From assembly GCA_037039925.1 (NCBI GenBank), contig JAXRKP010000062.1, forward strand, positions 256,710 through 320,709: a stretch of 64,000 bases of DNA, given 5' to 3'. The notes beneath the pieces are model-generated. The model was not told the origin of the DNA and did not search any database. It saw only the letters and a program-made list of their open reading frames with translations. This document shows positions 1 to 55,380 of the stretch, piece after piece. The position numbers were made by a program, and so were the translations under genes. The DNA is from Doris montereyensis (taxonomy: Eukaryota > Mollusca > Gastropoda > Nudibranchia > Dorididae). Position 1 is the stretch's first letter; each line of letters opens with the position of its first letter.

Positions 1-1118
1 GTCTACTCAACCTAAATGTTTTGTCTACTCAAGTCAAATGTTTTGTCTACTCAACCTAAATGTTTTGTCTACTCAAGTCAAATGTTTTGTCTACTCAACC
101 TAAATGTTTTGTCTACTTAAGTCAAATGTTTTGTCTACTCAAGTCAAATGTTTTGTCTACTCAACCTAAATGTTTTGTCTACTCAAGTCAAATGTTTTGT
201 CTACTCAACCTAAATGTTTTGTCTACTCAAACTAAATGTTTTGTCTACTCAACCTAAATGTTTTGTCTACTCAACCCAAATGTTTTGTCTACTCAATCCA
301 AATGTTTTGTCTACTCAACCTAAATGTTTTGTCTACTCAAGTCAAATGTTTTGTCTACTCAATCTAAATGTTTTGTCTACTCAAGTCAAATGTTTTGTCT
401 ACTCAACCTAAATGTTTTGTCTACTCAACCCAAATGTTTTGTCTACTCAACCTAAATGTTTTGTCTACTCAACCTAAATGTTTTGTCTACTCAACCCAAA
501 TGTTTTGTCTACTCAACCTAAATGTTTTGTCTACTCAATCAAATGTTTTGTCTACTCAACCTAAATGTTTTGTCTACTCAACCTAAATGTTTTGTCTACT
601 CAAGTCAAATGTTTTGTCTACTCAACTCAAATGTTTTGTCTACTCAAGTCAAATGTTTTGTCTACTCAACCTAAATGTTTTGTCTACTCAACCTAAATGT
701 TTTGTCTACTCAAGTCAAATGTTTTGTCTACTCAACCTAAATGTTTTGTCTATTCAAGTTAAATGTTTTGTCTACTCAACCTAAATGTTTTGTCTACTCA
801 ATCCAAATGTTTTGTCTACTCAACCTAAATGTTTTGTCTACTCAATCCAAATGTTTTGTCTAGGTCAACCTAAATGTTTTGTCTACTCAATCCAAATGTT
901 TTTGTCTACTCAACCTAAATGTTTTGCCTACTCAACCTAAATGTTTTGTCTACTCAATCCAAATGTTTTGTCTACTCAACCTAAATGTTTTGTCTACTCA
1001 ACCCAAATGTTTTGTCTACTCAATCCAAATGTTTTGTCTACTCAATCCAAATGTTTTGTCTACTCAATCCACATGTTTTGTCTACTGAACCCAAATGTGT
1101 TGTCTACTGAACCTAAGT
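1..1118. repeat. 22-bp minisatellite, about 50 units
   Basis: The unit is aaatgttttgtctactca plus a variable four-base part (acct, agtc, atcc). It is cut by the window edge, so its true length is unknown. Units near 1075-1118 decay (ctactgaac variants). Open frames across it are repeat translations. Confidence 0.95.
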
Positions 1119-1146
1119 CCAAATGGGTTCCAGGTCATACAAAATA

Positions 1147-2810
1147 GGTTGAGGGGGAAATGTATTTGAAGTCAGACTCTATAGGGTAAGGGGGAAATGT
1201 ATTTGAAGTCAGACAGACTCTATAGGGTAAGGGGAAAATGTATTTGAATTCAGAATCTCTATAGGGTAAGGGGAAATGTATTTGAATTCAGACAGACTCT
1301 ATAGGGTAAGGGGGAAATGTATTTGAATCCAGACAGACTCTATAGGTAAGGGAAATAAATTCAGAATCTATAGGGTAAATGTATTTGAATCCAGACAGAC
1401 TCTATAGGGTAAGGGGGAAATGTATTTGAATCCAGACAGACTCTATAGGGTAAGGGGGAAATGTATTTGAATCCAGACAGACTCTATATGGTAAGGGGGA
1501 AATGTATTTGAATTCAGACTCTATGGGGTAAGGGGGAAATGTATTTGAATTCAGACTCTATAGGGTAAGGGGGAAATGTATTTGAATTCAGAATCTATAG
1601 GGTAAGGGGGAAATGTATTTGAATTCAGAATCTATAGGGTAAGGGGAAATGTATTTGAAGTCAGACAGACTCTATAGGGTAAGGGGGAAATGTATTTGAA
1701 GTCAGACAGACTCTATAGGGTAAGGGGGAAATGTATTTGAAGTCAGACAGACTCTGTAGGGTAAGGGGAAATGTATTTGAATTCAGACTCTATATGGTAA
1801 GGGGGAAATGTATTTGAATTCAGACTCTATGGGGTAAGGGGGGTAAATGTATTTGAAGTCAGACTCTATAGGGTAAGGGGAAATGTATTTGATGTCAGAC
1901 TATATGGGGTAAGGGGGAAATGTATTTGAATTCAGACTCTAAAGTAGGGTAGGGACTCTATAGCGTAAAAATGTATTTGAATTCAGACAGACTCTAAGGG
2001 TAAGGGGGAAATGTATTTGAATTCAGACAGACTCTATAGGGTAAGGAGTATTTGAAATCTAAAGTATTTGAATTCAGACAGACTCTATAGGGTAAAAATG
2101 TATTTGAAGTCAGACAGACTCTATAGTAGGGTATTTGAATTCAGGACTCTATAGGGAAAAATGTATTTGAAGTCAGACAGACTCTAAAGGGTAAGGGGAA
2201 ATGTATTTGAATGTCAGACAGACTCTATAGGGTAAGGGGGAAATGTATTTGAAGTCAGACAGACTCTATAGCGTAAGGGGGAAATGTATTTGAATTCAGA
2301 CAGACTCTATAGGGTAAGGGGGAAATGTATTTGAATTCAGACAGACTCTATAGGGTAAGGAGGAAATGTATTTGAATTCAGACAGACTCTATAGGTAAGG
2401 AGGAAATGTATTTGAATTCAGAATCTATAGGGTAAGGGGGAAATGTATTTGAATTCAGAATCTATAGGGTAAGGGGGAAATGTATTTGAAGCCAGACAGA
2501 CTCTATAGGGTAAGGGGAAATGTATTTGAATTCAGACTCTATAGGGTAAGGGGGAAATGTATTTGAATTCAGACAGACTCTATAGGGTAAGGGGGAAATG
2601 TATTTGAATTCAGACAGACTCTATAGGGTAAGGGAGAGAAATGTATTTGAATTCAGACAGACTCTATAGGGTAAGGGAGAAATGTATTTGAATTCAACTC
2701 TATGTATTTTTGAAGTCAGACTCTATAGGGTAAGGGGAAATGTATTTGAATTCAGACTCTATAGGGTAAGGGGGAAATGTATTTGAAGTCAGACAGACTC
2801 TATAGGGTTA
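1147..2810. repeat. About 41-bp minisatellite with G-runs, about 40 units
   Basis: The unit contains tagggtaagggggaaatg, then tatttgaattcag and a variable number of agac repeats. Many units are truncated between 1920 and 2160. The repeated GGG/GGGGG runs on the plus strand could form G-quadruplexes. Confidence 0.95.
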
Positions 2811-2979
2811 GTGCTGAATTGTATGATATGCAATACACACTGACTAACATATAAACAATACTAAATGAGATAAAATGTTTACCATAATTAAAACAAAATT
2901 AATTGAAATATAACATCATAGCATTCTTACAACATATACAATTAAATACACTCTACCATCAATCAGTCTTTAGTACAAC
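2811..2979. other. AT-rich spacer
   Basis: AT-rich single-copy sequence between the 41-bp array and the LINE fragment. No feature seen. Confidence 0.4.
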
Positions 2980-3125
2980 AATTGGGTAACCACCACTGCT
3001 ATCCCTTGACATTGACAGCCAATCTTGTTCATACTATGGCCCTGTAGTTTGGAATTCCTTGCCACAAGCTTCAAGAAAATCTTGAATAAAACTTTAAACT
3101 TGAAGTTCCTTCAAAGCCCTTAAGG
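2980..3125 (+). mobile_element. LINE 3'-end fragment (CR1/L2-like)
   Basis: The plus strand encodes GPVVWNSLPQASRK and, after a frame shift, ILNKTLNLKF. This matches the WNSLP...LxxFKxxL signature near the C-terminus of CR1/L2-type reverse transcriptase ORFs. Short and degenerate. Confidence 0.45.
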
Positions 3126-3129
3126 CCTA

Positions 3130-3400
3130 TAGAGCCGGAGCTTATCCCAGTTTCTATAGTGTGAAGTGGTACAGGTGTTAACAATTATCTCCTGGACAGG
3201 AATCACAGGATGCTAGTCTAACGCAGGCTTTTACTCTCAAGCTAGTGCTTGTACCTATTTTCACCTGGGTAGAGTGTGGAAAATGCTTGATAGTGTCTTT
3301 CGTAAAGAATACGTCAGACCTGATTTTGCTAGGATTCGAACTCGAGAACTCATGAACCTCAATCCAGCAGCCTAACCACTCGGTCACCGACACCACAACC
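3130..3400 (-). mobile_element. tRNA-derived SINE
   Basis: The minus strand near 3400-3335 reads GTGACCGAGTGGTTAGG, then GAGTTCGAATCC: an A-box-like element and a perfect Pol III B box (GWTCRANNC) at tRNA-like spacing, resembling tRNA-Ser/Leu. The body runs down to about 3130. Confidence 0.6.
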
Positions 3401-3917
3401 TTCAAACATACTTTTGTGAAAAATGACAATGCCTCTTCCCCATCATGAGCCTGCCTATATATTTGTAATTGTATGTAGGTATGTATGTATGTTTGCATTT
3501 TTTTAAACATTTGATACCATTTCATTTGAAATCTGCTTTTATAAAGCGCCCAGTGTTTCCCTTTGGGGAGATATGGTCCTACCAGCATTGTTCAGTTCTA
3601 TTACCATTATAACAATTTTTAAGCGTCAAATAAAAAACGAAAAGGGTTTTATTTATTGGATTTCTAATTGAGGAAATTCTTTAAAGCTGTGTTACTTTCC
3701 AATTTCTAAAAACAAAAAGTGTTTTTTTCTGGCATTTGTTCAGCTTTAAATGAGAAATACAGCCATAGGAGTTGCTCCAAAGAATTGACATCTTTACAAG
3801 GTTCAATATCAATATGACAACTGTGGCATGGCTTCCCTTAAAACTGTCACATGGCTTCCCTTAAAACTGTGACCCTTTAGCATTTCAACTGACACATACG
3901 CATAACTACTGCTGAAA
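3400..3917. other. Non-coding spacer
   Basis: It holds a short GTAT microsatellite (3475-3492) and a 22-bp direct duplication (catggcttcccttaaaac, 3828-3866). Otherwise no gene or element was recognised. Confidence 0.4.
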
Positions 3918-4697
3918 ATTTGAGTCGACAGAAACCGACAGCTGCATATGGGGGCTCGCAATGTTCAAACCAACAGCTGCAAATGGGGGCTCAAAATGTT
4001 CAAACTGACCGAAACCGACAGCTGCAAATGGGGGCTCAAAATGTTCAAACTGACCGAAACCGACAGCTGCAAATGGGGGCTCAAAATGTTCAAACTGACC
4101 GAAACCGACAGCTGCAAATGGGGGCTCAAAATGTTCAAACTGACCGAAACCGACAGCTGCAAATGGGGGCTCAAAATGTTCAAACTGACAGAAACCGACA
4201 GTTGCAAATGGGGGCTCACAAGGTTCAAACTGACAGCTGCAAATGGGGGCTCACAATGTTTAAACTGACCGAAACCGACAGCTGCAAATGGGGGCTCACA
4301 AGGTTCAAACCGACAGCTGCAAATGGGGGCTCACAAGGTTCAAACTGACCGAAACAGACAGCTGCAAATGGGGGCTCACAATGTTCAAACACCGAAACAG
4401 ACAGCTGTAAATGGGGGCTCACAATGTTTAAACCGACAGAAACCGACAGCTGTAAATCTCAAACTGACAGAAACCGACAGCTGTAAATGGGGGCTCACAA
4501 GGTTCAAACTGACAGACAGCTGCAAATGGGGGCTCACAAGGTTCAAACTGACAGAAACCGACAGTTGCAAATGGGGGCTCACAAAGTTCAAACTGACAGA
4601 AACCGACAGCTGTAAATGGGGGCTCACAAGGTTCAAACTGACAGAAACCGACAGCTGTAAATGGGGGCTCACAAGGTTCAAACTGAGAGAAACCGAC
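3918..4697. repeat. 45-bp minisatellite, about 17 units
   Basis: The unit includes cagctgcaaatgggggctca, then a caatgttcaaactgacc part. Because 45 is a multiple of three, several frames stay open on both strands, giving 15-residue repeat translations that are not genes. Some units lack internal pieces (4440-4460). Confidence 0.95.
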
Positions 4698-5038
4698 TAA
4701 CAAGAGTTGCCTTGTACTAGTAGAGTTGCCTTGTACTAGCAGAGTTGCCTTGTGCTAACAGAGTTGCCTTGTACTAGCAGAGTTGCCTTGTACAGAGTTG
4801 CCTTGTGCTTACAGAGTTGCCTTGTGCTAACAGAGTTGCCTTGTACTAGCAGCAGTTGCCTTGTACTAGCAGAGTTGCCTTGTTCTAGCAGAGTTGCCTT
4901 GTTCTAGTTGCCTTGTACTAGCAGAGTTGCCTTGTGCTAACAGAGTTGCCTTGTACTAGCAGAGTTGCCTTGTTCTAGCAGAGTTGCCTTGTACTAGCAG
5001 AGTTGCCTTGTAATAGCAGAGTTGCCTTGTACTAGCAG
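4698..5038. repeat. 19-bp minisatellite, about 18 units
   Basis: The unit is agagttgccttgtactagc with g/t variants. It starts directly where the 45-bp array ends. Confidence 0.95.
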
Positions 5039-5049
5039 GGTCACACTTC

Positions 5050-5330
5050 AAAGGCATTACTATAGACATTCGAAGTATTATAGACATTCACAAAGGAGAC
5101 AAACACATGTATACACAAAGGGACTATTATAGACATTCGAGGAGACAAACACATGTATACACAAAGGGATTATTATAGACATTCGAGGAGACAAACACAT
5201 GTATACACAAAGGTATTATTATAAACATTCGAGGAGACAAAACACATGTATACACAAAGGGATTATTATAGACATTCGAGGAGACAAACACATGTATACA
5301 CAAAGGGATTATTATAGACATTCGAGTGCC
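5050..5330. repeat. 46-bp minisatellite, about 6 units
   Basis: The unit contains tattatagacattcgagg and acacatgtatacacaaag. It ends about 40 bp before a SINE fragment. Confidence 0.93.
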
Positions 5331-5367
5331 ACAAGGGCAAGGATGAGACAAATGCAAAGGAGATACA

Positions 5368-5612
5368 AAATGGATTTATAATATAATCAGTATTCTGGCA
5401 CAAGTGCAGGCTGACTAACTGTACATCATAATTGATCCCCTTCCTTTCATTCAAAGTCCTTCTCAACTCTTTGAGGAGCACACAGTACAGTACAGCAGCC
5501 TGTGATGCACTTTGTACTGACAGGATCTTTCTATACTCTGGTGTTTGTTTCCTCTCCTCACTGTTTGTCTTTACCCATTCAAAGTTTAGAACTATCACAG
5601 CTCCAACCTACC
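5368..5612 (-). mobile_element. SINE fragment, family A
   Basis: It shares the tail (ggatttataatataatcag, acaagtgcaggctgac) and the middle (gcactttgtactgacagg) with copies at 16245, 28455 and 62035. It lies tail-first on the plus strand, so the element is on the minus strand. The tRNA-like head is not clearly retained. Confidence 0.55.
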
Positions 5613-5699
5613 TATCTCAGCCCCTTTGAAAATCTTCTTGAAAACTTAAACCCTCACTACTGACTGAATTGCAGATCCTTACACACCATCTGATTGTAT

Positions 5700-5865
5700 G
5701 AACACATTTGATGCTTACCAAACTTGTTTCATTGAAATTTATCCAGTCCACCATATGCAGTAATCTCAGGGATAATTGAGAGGAAACAGCAAGATGAAAG
5801 GACGACGTGTGAAAGAGCAAAGAAAAAAAAAAAAAAGTATGACCTACCAGTAGTTCCCACCAACA
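5700..5865. repeat. Dispersed repeat family M, copy 1
   Basis: It shares an ordered set of short blocks with 41150-41340 and 42020-42160: a ccaccat/catcgt start, atctcaggg, aagatgaaag, a gtgaaagag tract, acctac/acctatca, and a cccacca end. Unclassified interspersed repeat. The 26-bp array starts within its last block. Confidence 0.5.
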
Positions 5866-6300
5866 GCCTAAACTCAACATACCAACCAACAGCCTAAACT
5901 CAACATACCAACCAACAGCCTAAACTCAACATACCAACCAACAGCCTAAACTCAACATACCAACCAACAGCCTAAACTCAACATACCAACCAACAGCCTA
6001 AACTCAACATACCAACCAACAGTCTAAACTCAACATACCAACCAACAGCCTAAACTCAACATACCAACCAACAGCCTAAACTCAACATACCAACCAACAG
6101 CCTAAACTCAACATACCAACCAACAGCCTAAACTCAACATACCAACCAACAGTCTAAACTCAACATACCAACCAACGGTCTAAACTCAACATACACACCA
6201 ACAGCCTAAACTCAACAAACACACCAACAGCTTAAACTCAACATACACACCAACAGCCTAAACTCAACATATACACCAACAGCCTAAACTCAACATATCA
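5862..6300. repeat. 26-bp minisatellite, about 17 units
   Basis: The unit is cagcctaaactcaacatacc plus aaccaa. The last four units change to acacacc. It adjoins dispersed repeat M. Confidence 0.95.
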
Positions 6301-6709
6301 GATGTTGAGGCCAAGAATTTGACAAAGAAGAAAACTGCAGGTTATCTTTCTTTTCAACTTTCCTCTGAAACTGTAACATTACTACACAACAGCAGTTGAC
6401 GAAATTGTTTCATCAATGCAAAATAAAGTAAACAAAAAGTGTCATCTTGAGCACCAGACAAAGGAAGACATTAAAGCAACTATCCTATCACACGTAATGT
6501 CATTGTAAAAAATATCAACATTCAAATTTGAAAATGTAAATAAACAAAAATGAAATCAATTGTAACAGAAATGAGAAAGTGCAAAACACTACAGGGGAAG
6601 ACATTGACTACGTGGAAATACAGTTTGCTGATATCAATGATCATGTACTCTTTCATTTCACACAAATTAGAGACTAACAAAATGATTACTCTAAAGTCAT
6701 GAATAAATT
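6301..6709. other. 3' flank / probable 3' UTR of ANKMY2
   Basis: Non-repetitive AT-rich DNA immediately downstream of the ANKMY2 stop codon (gene on minus strand). No clear AATAAA in gene orientation was found. Confidence 0.4.
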
Positions 6710-50337
<43,628 letters not shown>

Positions 50338-51093
50338 CTTGACTATAGGTTAGAGTTCTTAGAGTACTTTCCCTTGATTGAACATTCAGGAATGTTATGA
50401 TTATTTGCACTATTACCATGGCAACTTCCAAAGTGTTAATTTGTGATCAAAACCTGTTAATTTCCATGTTTCTGTATGGCCAGAAATGATATCATGGTAA
50501 CAAACGCTAAGCATAATTTTCTACGTAGATGAGTTTATGGAATTCTTAATTATCCTTAAAATTTCTTATCTTCCCATGGAAAAAAAGGGCTGGTAAAGGG
50601 GCGGGGAGAGGGGGGGGGGGGTTGGAGGCTCTTAATAAGACAAAAAAAATGTGTATTCAGTTGATGTTTAGCTATAAAATTGTCTTTTCAGTAGCAAAGA
50701 GCGAATTAATAAATTACCCTTTAAGGGATTTGAGCATAAATATAGGCTTATGTCTTTTCTATAGGGTAGGCCTACTCATGCATGTAAGTGAATAGTAGCG
50801 TATGTGATGTCGTGTGCTTAGCCTAATGGAGTGTGTTATGATATGCATTGTGATGGCCTCTTATAAATATGTGGGAACTATGCAATGTAGCATATGTGCT
50901 TTGTGAGGGACTAAAATTTAGTCTCTTTGTTCAATATTATGCCCTTATTGGTATTATATTATGAAAGAGAAAAAAAGGAGAAGAATTATTTATATAGCGT
51001 CGATATCTACATAGAAGTGATCAATGGCGCTTTGCATTTTAACAAAGTATGCAATGAAACATCATGTAATGTTACAGCTTATAACACACATAC

Positions 51094-51124
<31 letters not shown>

Positions 51125-51170
51125 AGTATATAAAATATAATCTAAAACGCAATTATTCTAGACAAACATT
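50338..51170 (-). other. ANKMY2 upstream region
   Basis: About 830 bp upstream of the start codon. It is mixed AT-rich DNA with a G-rich stretch at 50598-50622 (runs of G up to about 12) and an alternating AC/GC tract near 51087-51125. No TATA box or initiator can be assigned. The gene probably starts transcription within the first few hundred bases; this is inference. Confidence 0.3.
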
Positions 51171-51174
51171 TTAT

Positions 51175-51355
<181 letters not shown>

Positions 51356-51462
51356 AGACAGACAGACCGACAAACAGATAGACAGACAGAGACAGAGACA
51401 TAAATAAAGAGGGACACAGACACATAGAGACAGATAGACAGACAGAGAGCGAAACTACTACC

Positions 51463-51579
51463 ATGACTACTACTACTACTACTACTACTTTCTACTACTA
51501 CTACTACTACGACTACTACTACTACTACTACTGTACGACTACTACTACTGCTACTACTACTGCACGACCACTGCTACTG

Positions 51580-51636
<57 letters not shown>

Positions 51637-51755
51637 ATACTACTTCTACTACTACTACTACTAATACTAATACTACTACTACTACTGCACGACCACTGCT
51701 ACTGCTACTACTACTACTACCACTACTACTACTACTACTACTACTATTACTACTG

Positions 51756-51838
<83 letters not shown>

Positions 51839-51850
51839 GCTACTACTGAA
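51463..51850. repeat. (ACT)n microsatellite, about 130 units
   Basis: Trinucleotide tract with duplicated interruptions (gcacgaccactgctactgct occurs at 51561 and again at 51686). Confidence 0.97.
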
Positions 51851-52514
51851 TATTATGCTGCTGCGGCTGGTGGTGCTATTACTTCTTCTACTACTACGTC
51901 TATTAAAACTACATTACTCCTGCTGCTACTGCTACCATTATTATAAATAGCTGTAATGCCATTGATAATTGAAATTAATCTCATCGAAGTCGACAGCCGA
52001 CACACGACAAGTACTGGGAGATCCCGACACACTGGTCGTAGTGATTGCCGATCGCGACACACCACCACGGGTGCCTCTGCCTGGTACGGCCGTTTGTGTT
52101 ATCTGTCACCGTATCACTCAGAGGATTTCACCGTCATCACGGCAGCTAAAGTTTTCCTCTTTCACAACATAAGTGGAAAGTCAAGCCGTTTATCCACTGT
52201 GACCGTACAATGAATAGTAAAAGTTACAAAACAGATCAACATACCAGACCCTAGTTTACACAACCCGTGTATCTATTGATTGATAATAACCTTAAAAGCA
52301 CTAGAAGCATTGGCATATTAAATATACATCATTAGACCTTATTATGGACTTATCATAATATAGGGTAACGACTCATGGGTAGGCCCAATAATGAACAAAA
52401 CAATAAAGTGAAAGATCGTAGATCCACTTGATTTCAATAATTTGACACAAACTCAACAACTTGTCTATTGACAACGACAGAAAAAAACAAAAGCAAAGAA
52501 TTAACTGTTGTCCC
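51851..52514. other. Intergenic spacer
   Basis: Unique sequence. No gene recognised. Confidence 0.35.
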
Positions 52515-52607
52515 TTAACCTTTATCTCCCACCTTCCCCTACTCGAGTCACACATTTAATAATAAGAGATTTGGGTAGATTCAACCAACGTAGGACAACA
52601 GATTGAC
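52515..52607. repeat. Dispersed repeat pair, member 1
   Basis: Resembles 54885-54978: tctcccaccttcccctact, gagtcacacattt, taagagattt, gattcaacc, acgtaggacaacag. The same five blocks appear in the same order in both. Confidence 0.55.
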
Positions 52608-52618
52608 AAAACGTATAT

Positions 52619-53640
52619 AATGGCAGCCAAGAAAGGAACACAGAAACCAAGGAAGACCACCACAAAAAACGTTGTACATAATGGCAGCCAAGAAAGAAAC
52701 ACAGAAACCAAGGAAGACTACCCACAAAACGTTGTACATAATGGCGGCCAAGAAATGGACACAGAAACCATGAAAGACCACCCACAAAACGTTGTACATA
52801 ATGGCAGCCAAGAAAAAGAACACAGAAACCAAGGAAGACCACTGACAAAACGTTGTACATAATGGCAGCCAAGAAACGGACACAGAAACCAAGGAAGACC
52901 ACCCACAAAACGTTGCACATAATGGCAGCCAAGAAATGGACACAGAAACCAAGGAAGACCACCCACAAAACGTTGTACATAATGGCAGCCAAGAAATGGA
53001 CACAGAAACCAAGGAAGATCACTGACCAAACGTTGTACATAATGGCAGCCAAGAAATGGACACAGAAACCAAGGAAGACCACCCACAAAACGTTGTACAT
53101 AATGGCGGCCAAGAAATGGACACAGAAATCAAGAAATGGACACATAAACCAAGGAAGACCACTGACAAAACGTTGGTACATAATGGCAGCCACGAAATGG
53201 ACACATAAACCAAGGAAGACCACTGACAAAACGCTGTACATAATGGCAGCCAAGAAATGGACACATAAACCAAGGAAGACCACTGACAAAACGTTGTACA
53301 TAATGGCAGCCAAGAAATGGACACAGAAACCAAGGAAGACCACCCACAAAACGCTGTACATAATGGCAGCCAAGAAATGGACACAGAAACCAAGGAAGAC
53401 CACCCACAAAGATGTACAGAATGGCAGCTAAGAAATGGACACAGAAACCAAGGAAGACCACTGACAAAACGATGTACATAATGGCAGCCAAGAAATGGAC
53501 ACAGAAACCAAGGAAGACCACCCACAAAACGTTGTACATAATGGCAGCCAAGAAATGGACATAGAAACCAAGGAAGACCACCCACAAAACGTTGTACATA
53601 ATGGCAGCCAAGAAATGGACACAGAAACCAAGGAAGACAA
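52619..53640. repeat. 60-bp minisatellite derived from a LINE C-terminus, 17 units
   Basis: The unit has ataatggcagccaagaaatg and gaaaccaaggaagaccaccc. One frame of the unit reads WQPRNGHRNQGRPPTKR, the GRP motif that precedes RWxDDI in LINE ORF2 proteins, and the last unit runs into KWHDDI. Open frames on both strands are periodic translations. Confidence 0.93.
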
Positions 53641-53765
53641 CCGACAAAATGGCATGATGATATATGGACAAATTATATGGGCACATCGACAAAGAAAATT
53701 AGGGAATAGGACTCACTGAAAGGCATATGCAGAAGGCTGCATCCTGCAGTGGATGGATGATGCCA
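53615..53765 (+). mobile_element. LINE ORF2 C-terminal relic
   Basis: The plus strand reads GRQPTKWHDDI and, after a frame change, EGCILQWMDDAN. This recalls the RWxDDI...QWMDxx ending of many non-LTR ORF2 proteins. About 150 bp remain. Confidence 0.5.
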
Positions 53766-53823
53766 ACACCATCATCTCATCATCATCCCCACCACATCAT
53801 CATCCTCATTGTTATCCTCACCA

Positions 53824-53856
<33 letters not shown>

Positions 53857-53857
53857 A
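53764..53857. repeat. (CAT)n microsatellite
   Basis: Interrupted catcat and cctcatcc stretch after the LINE relic. Confidence 0.93.
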
Positions 53858-53937
53858 GTCATCCTCATCGTCAATGTACCAAGTTGCCTGTTGGTAGAAT
53901 TCCGCAAAGCAATGATGCTGATGGTGACGGATCGCAG

Positions 53938-54240
53938 TCCCAGGAGAGTTACAATCCATATGTGAAAGATTTAGATGCTGCATGGCAAACCAAGCAGACA
54001 GGAGAGTTGCAATCCATATGTGAAAGATTTAGATGCTGGGCATGGCAAACCAAGCAAACATGAGAGTTACAATCCATATGTGAAAGATTTAGATGCTGGG
54101 CATGGCAAACCAAGCAAACATGAGAGTTACAATCTATATGTGAAAGATTTGGATGCTGGGCATGGCAAACCAAGCAGACAGGAGAGTTACAATCCATATG
54201 TGAAAGATTTGGATGCTGGGCATGGCAAACCAAGCAAGCA
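53938..54240. repeat. 60-bp tandem repeat, 5 units
   Basis: The unit has gagagttacaatccatatgt and gaaagatttagatgctggg. The 20-codon frame is periodic. Confidence 0.95.
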
Positions 54241-54529
54241 TGTTCTCAGATTGGTTCAATCTCACAATTTGTCTTGTCGTCTATGGACGCAGAGATTTTC
54301 ACTTTGTTTGGTCTTTCGTTTCTTGTTTTAATTTATTCTTGCCTCAGGTTGAGTTTCATTGGGTTTCTTTTGTTTGTTGCGGGGTTTTTTTTGAGTGTTA
54401 TAGTATTGCTTTGTTTGGAGAGTGCAGGAAAGTGGGAGTGGGCGGGGTGGGTGTCCTATCGTTTTAACACAGACCTGACAGAAGCATGAGTACGTCCACT
54501 ATTTGTCCAACATATGACGTCATCCCATG

Positions 54530-54860
54530 TCATCTTAAAGATGACCTGCTGGTTCTATCACAGTTTCAACAAACCTTGTGCACTACATCATTTTAAATGT
54601 GATCTGCTGGTTCCATAGCACATTTTGAACAAACCTTGTGCACTACATCATTTTAAATGTGATCTGCTGGTTCCATGACAAAGTTTGAACAAAGGTGTGT
54701 AATACGTCATACCACACTGAGTCTGTTGTGTAACTCGATGCTTGTTTGTATGTTGGTTTGTTTGTATGTCATTGATCTTGAAATATTTTTTGTTGTGTAA
54801 CACGATGCTTGTTTGTATGTTGGTTTGTTTGTATGTCATTGACCTTGAAATATTTTTTTG
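54530..54860. repeat. Two short tandem duplications
   Basis: About 72 bp three times (gatctgctggttcc and aaaccttgtgcactacatc, 54535-54695), then about 66 bp twice (acgatgcttgtttgtatg, 54727-54858). Confidence 0.85.
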
Positions 54861-54884
54861 TCTGGGCATCCAGTCCCCTATTCC

Positions 54885-54978
54885 TTCTCTCCCACCCTCC
54901 CGCTACTTGAGTCACATATTCAATTGTAAGAGACCTAGGTACATGTACTTGATTCAACTCACGTAAGATAGCAGGTTT
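54885..54978. repeat. Dispersed repeat pair, member 2
   Basis: Counterpart of 52515-52607. Confidence 0.55.
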
Positions 54979-55014
54979 AAGGTTATAGTGTCTGTTACCC
55001 GTGGTTATTCCGGA

Positions 55015-55275
55015 AAAGGGGGATATGGTGGTCCAGAAGTAAGGTATCTGCCTCCCAACCAAAAGGTTGTCGGTTTGTGCCCTAACTGGTTGAAATATTT
55101 CTTCGAATTTTTCGTCCCCCCTCCCCCCCAAACACGGGTTCAGGAAGATAAGTTGACACCTGGTTCCATCGGACACGGACGATTAAAATGAGTCCCAGTG
55201 TGCAGATCACGTAACTCTGTGCACGATAAAGATTTCTTGGCGTTTGATACGAGATAGATGCAAAGGAATAGACAG
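55015..55275 (+). mobile_element. SINE sharing the family B core
   Basis: Head GGATATGGTGGTCCAGAAG with B-box-like CGGTTTGTGCCC. The core cagatcacgtaactctgtgc and ataaagatttcttggc match the centre of the family B copies. The head differs, which suggests a modular SINE. Confidence 0.6.
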
Positions 55276-55284
55276 AAGATACCC

Positions 55285-55358
55285 CTGGTCACCAACGGAA
55301 TTGAACTTGCGACCTCTGCGTCTGCACTCTTCGACTCGCCATGACAACGATAGCACAA
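55285..55358 (-). mobile_element. tRNA-like fragment
   Basis: The minus strand has TGTCATGGCGAGTCGAAGAG and AGGTCGCAAGTTCAATTCC at tRNA-like spacing. Possible SINE head. Confidence 0.35.
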
Positions 55359-55380
55359 TCAATCAAACCAACTACGCTGC

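Noticed and set aside
1147..2810. TAGGGTAAGGG units as telomeric repeat
   Set aside because: The unit is about 41 bp with a long non-telomeric part, and there is no TTAGGG run. A minisatellite is simpler.
3335..3400. Functional tRNA-Ser/Leu gene on the minus strand
   Set aside because: The B box is good, but the A box has a mismatch, I see no paired acceptor stem, and the sequence continues into a SINE-like body.
3178..3588. 136-codon minus-strand frame
   Set aside because: It covers the SINE head and flanking AT-rich DNA. No domain recognised.
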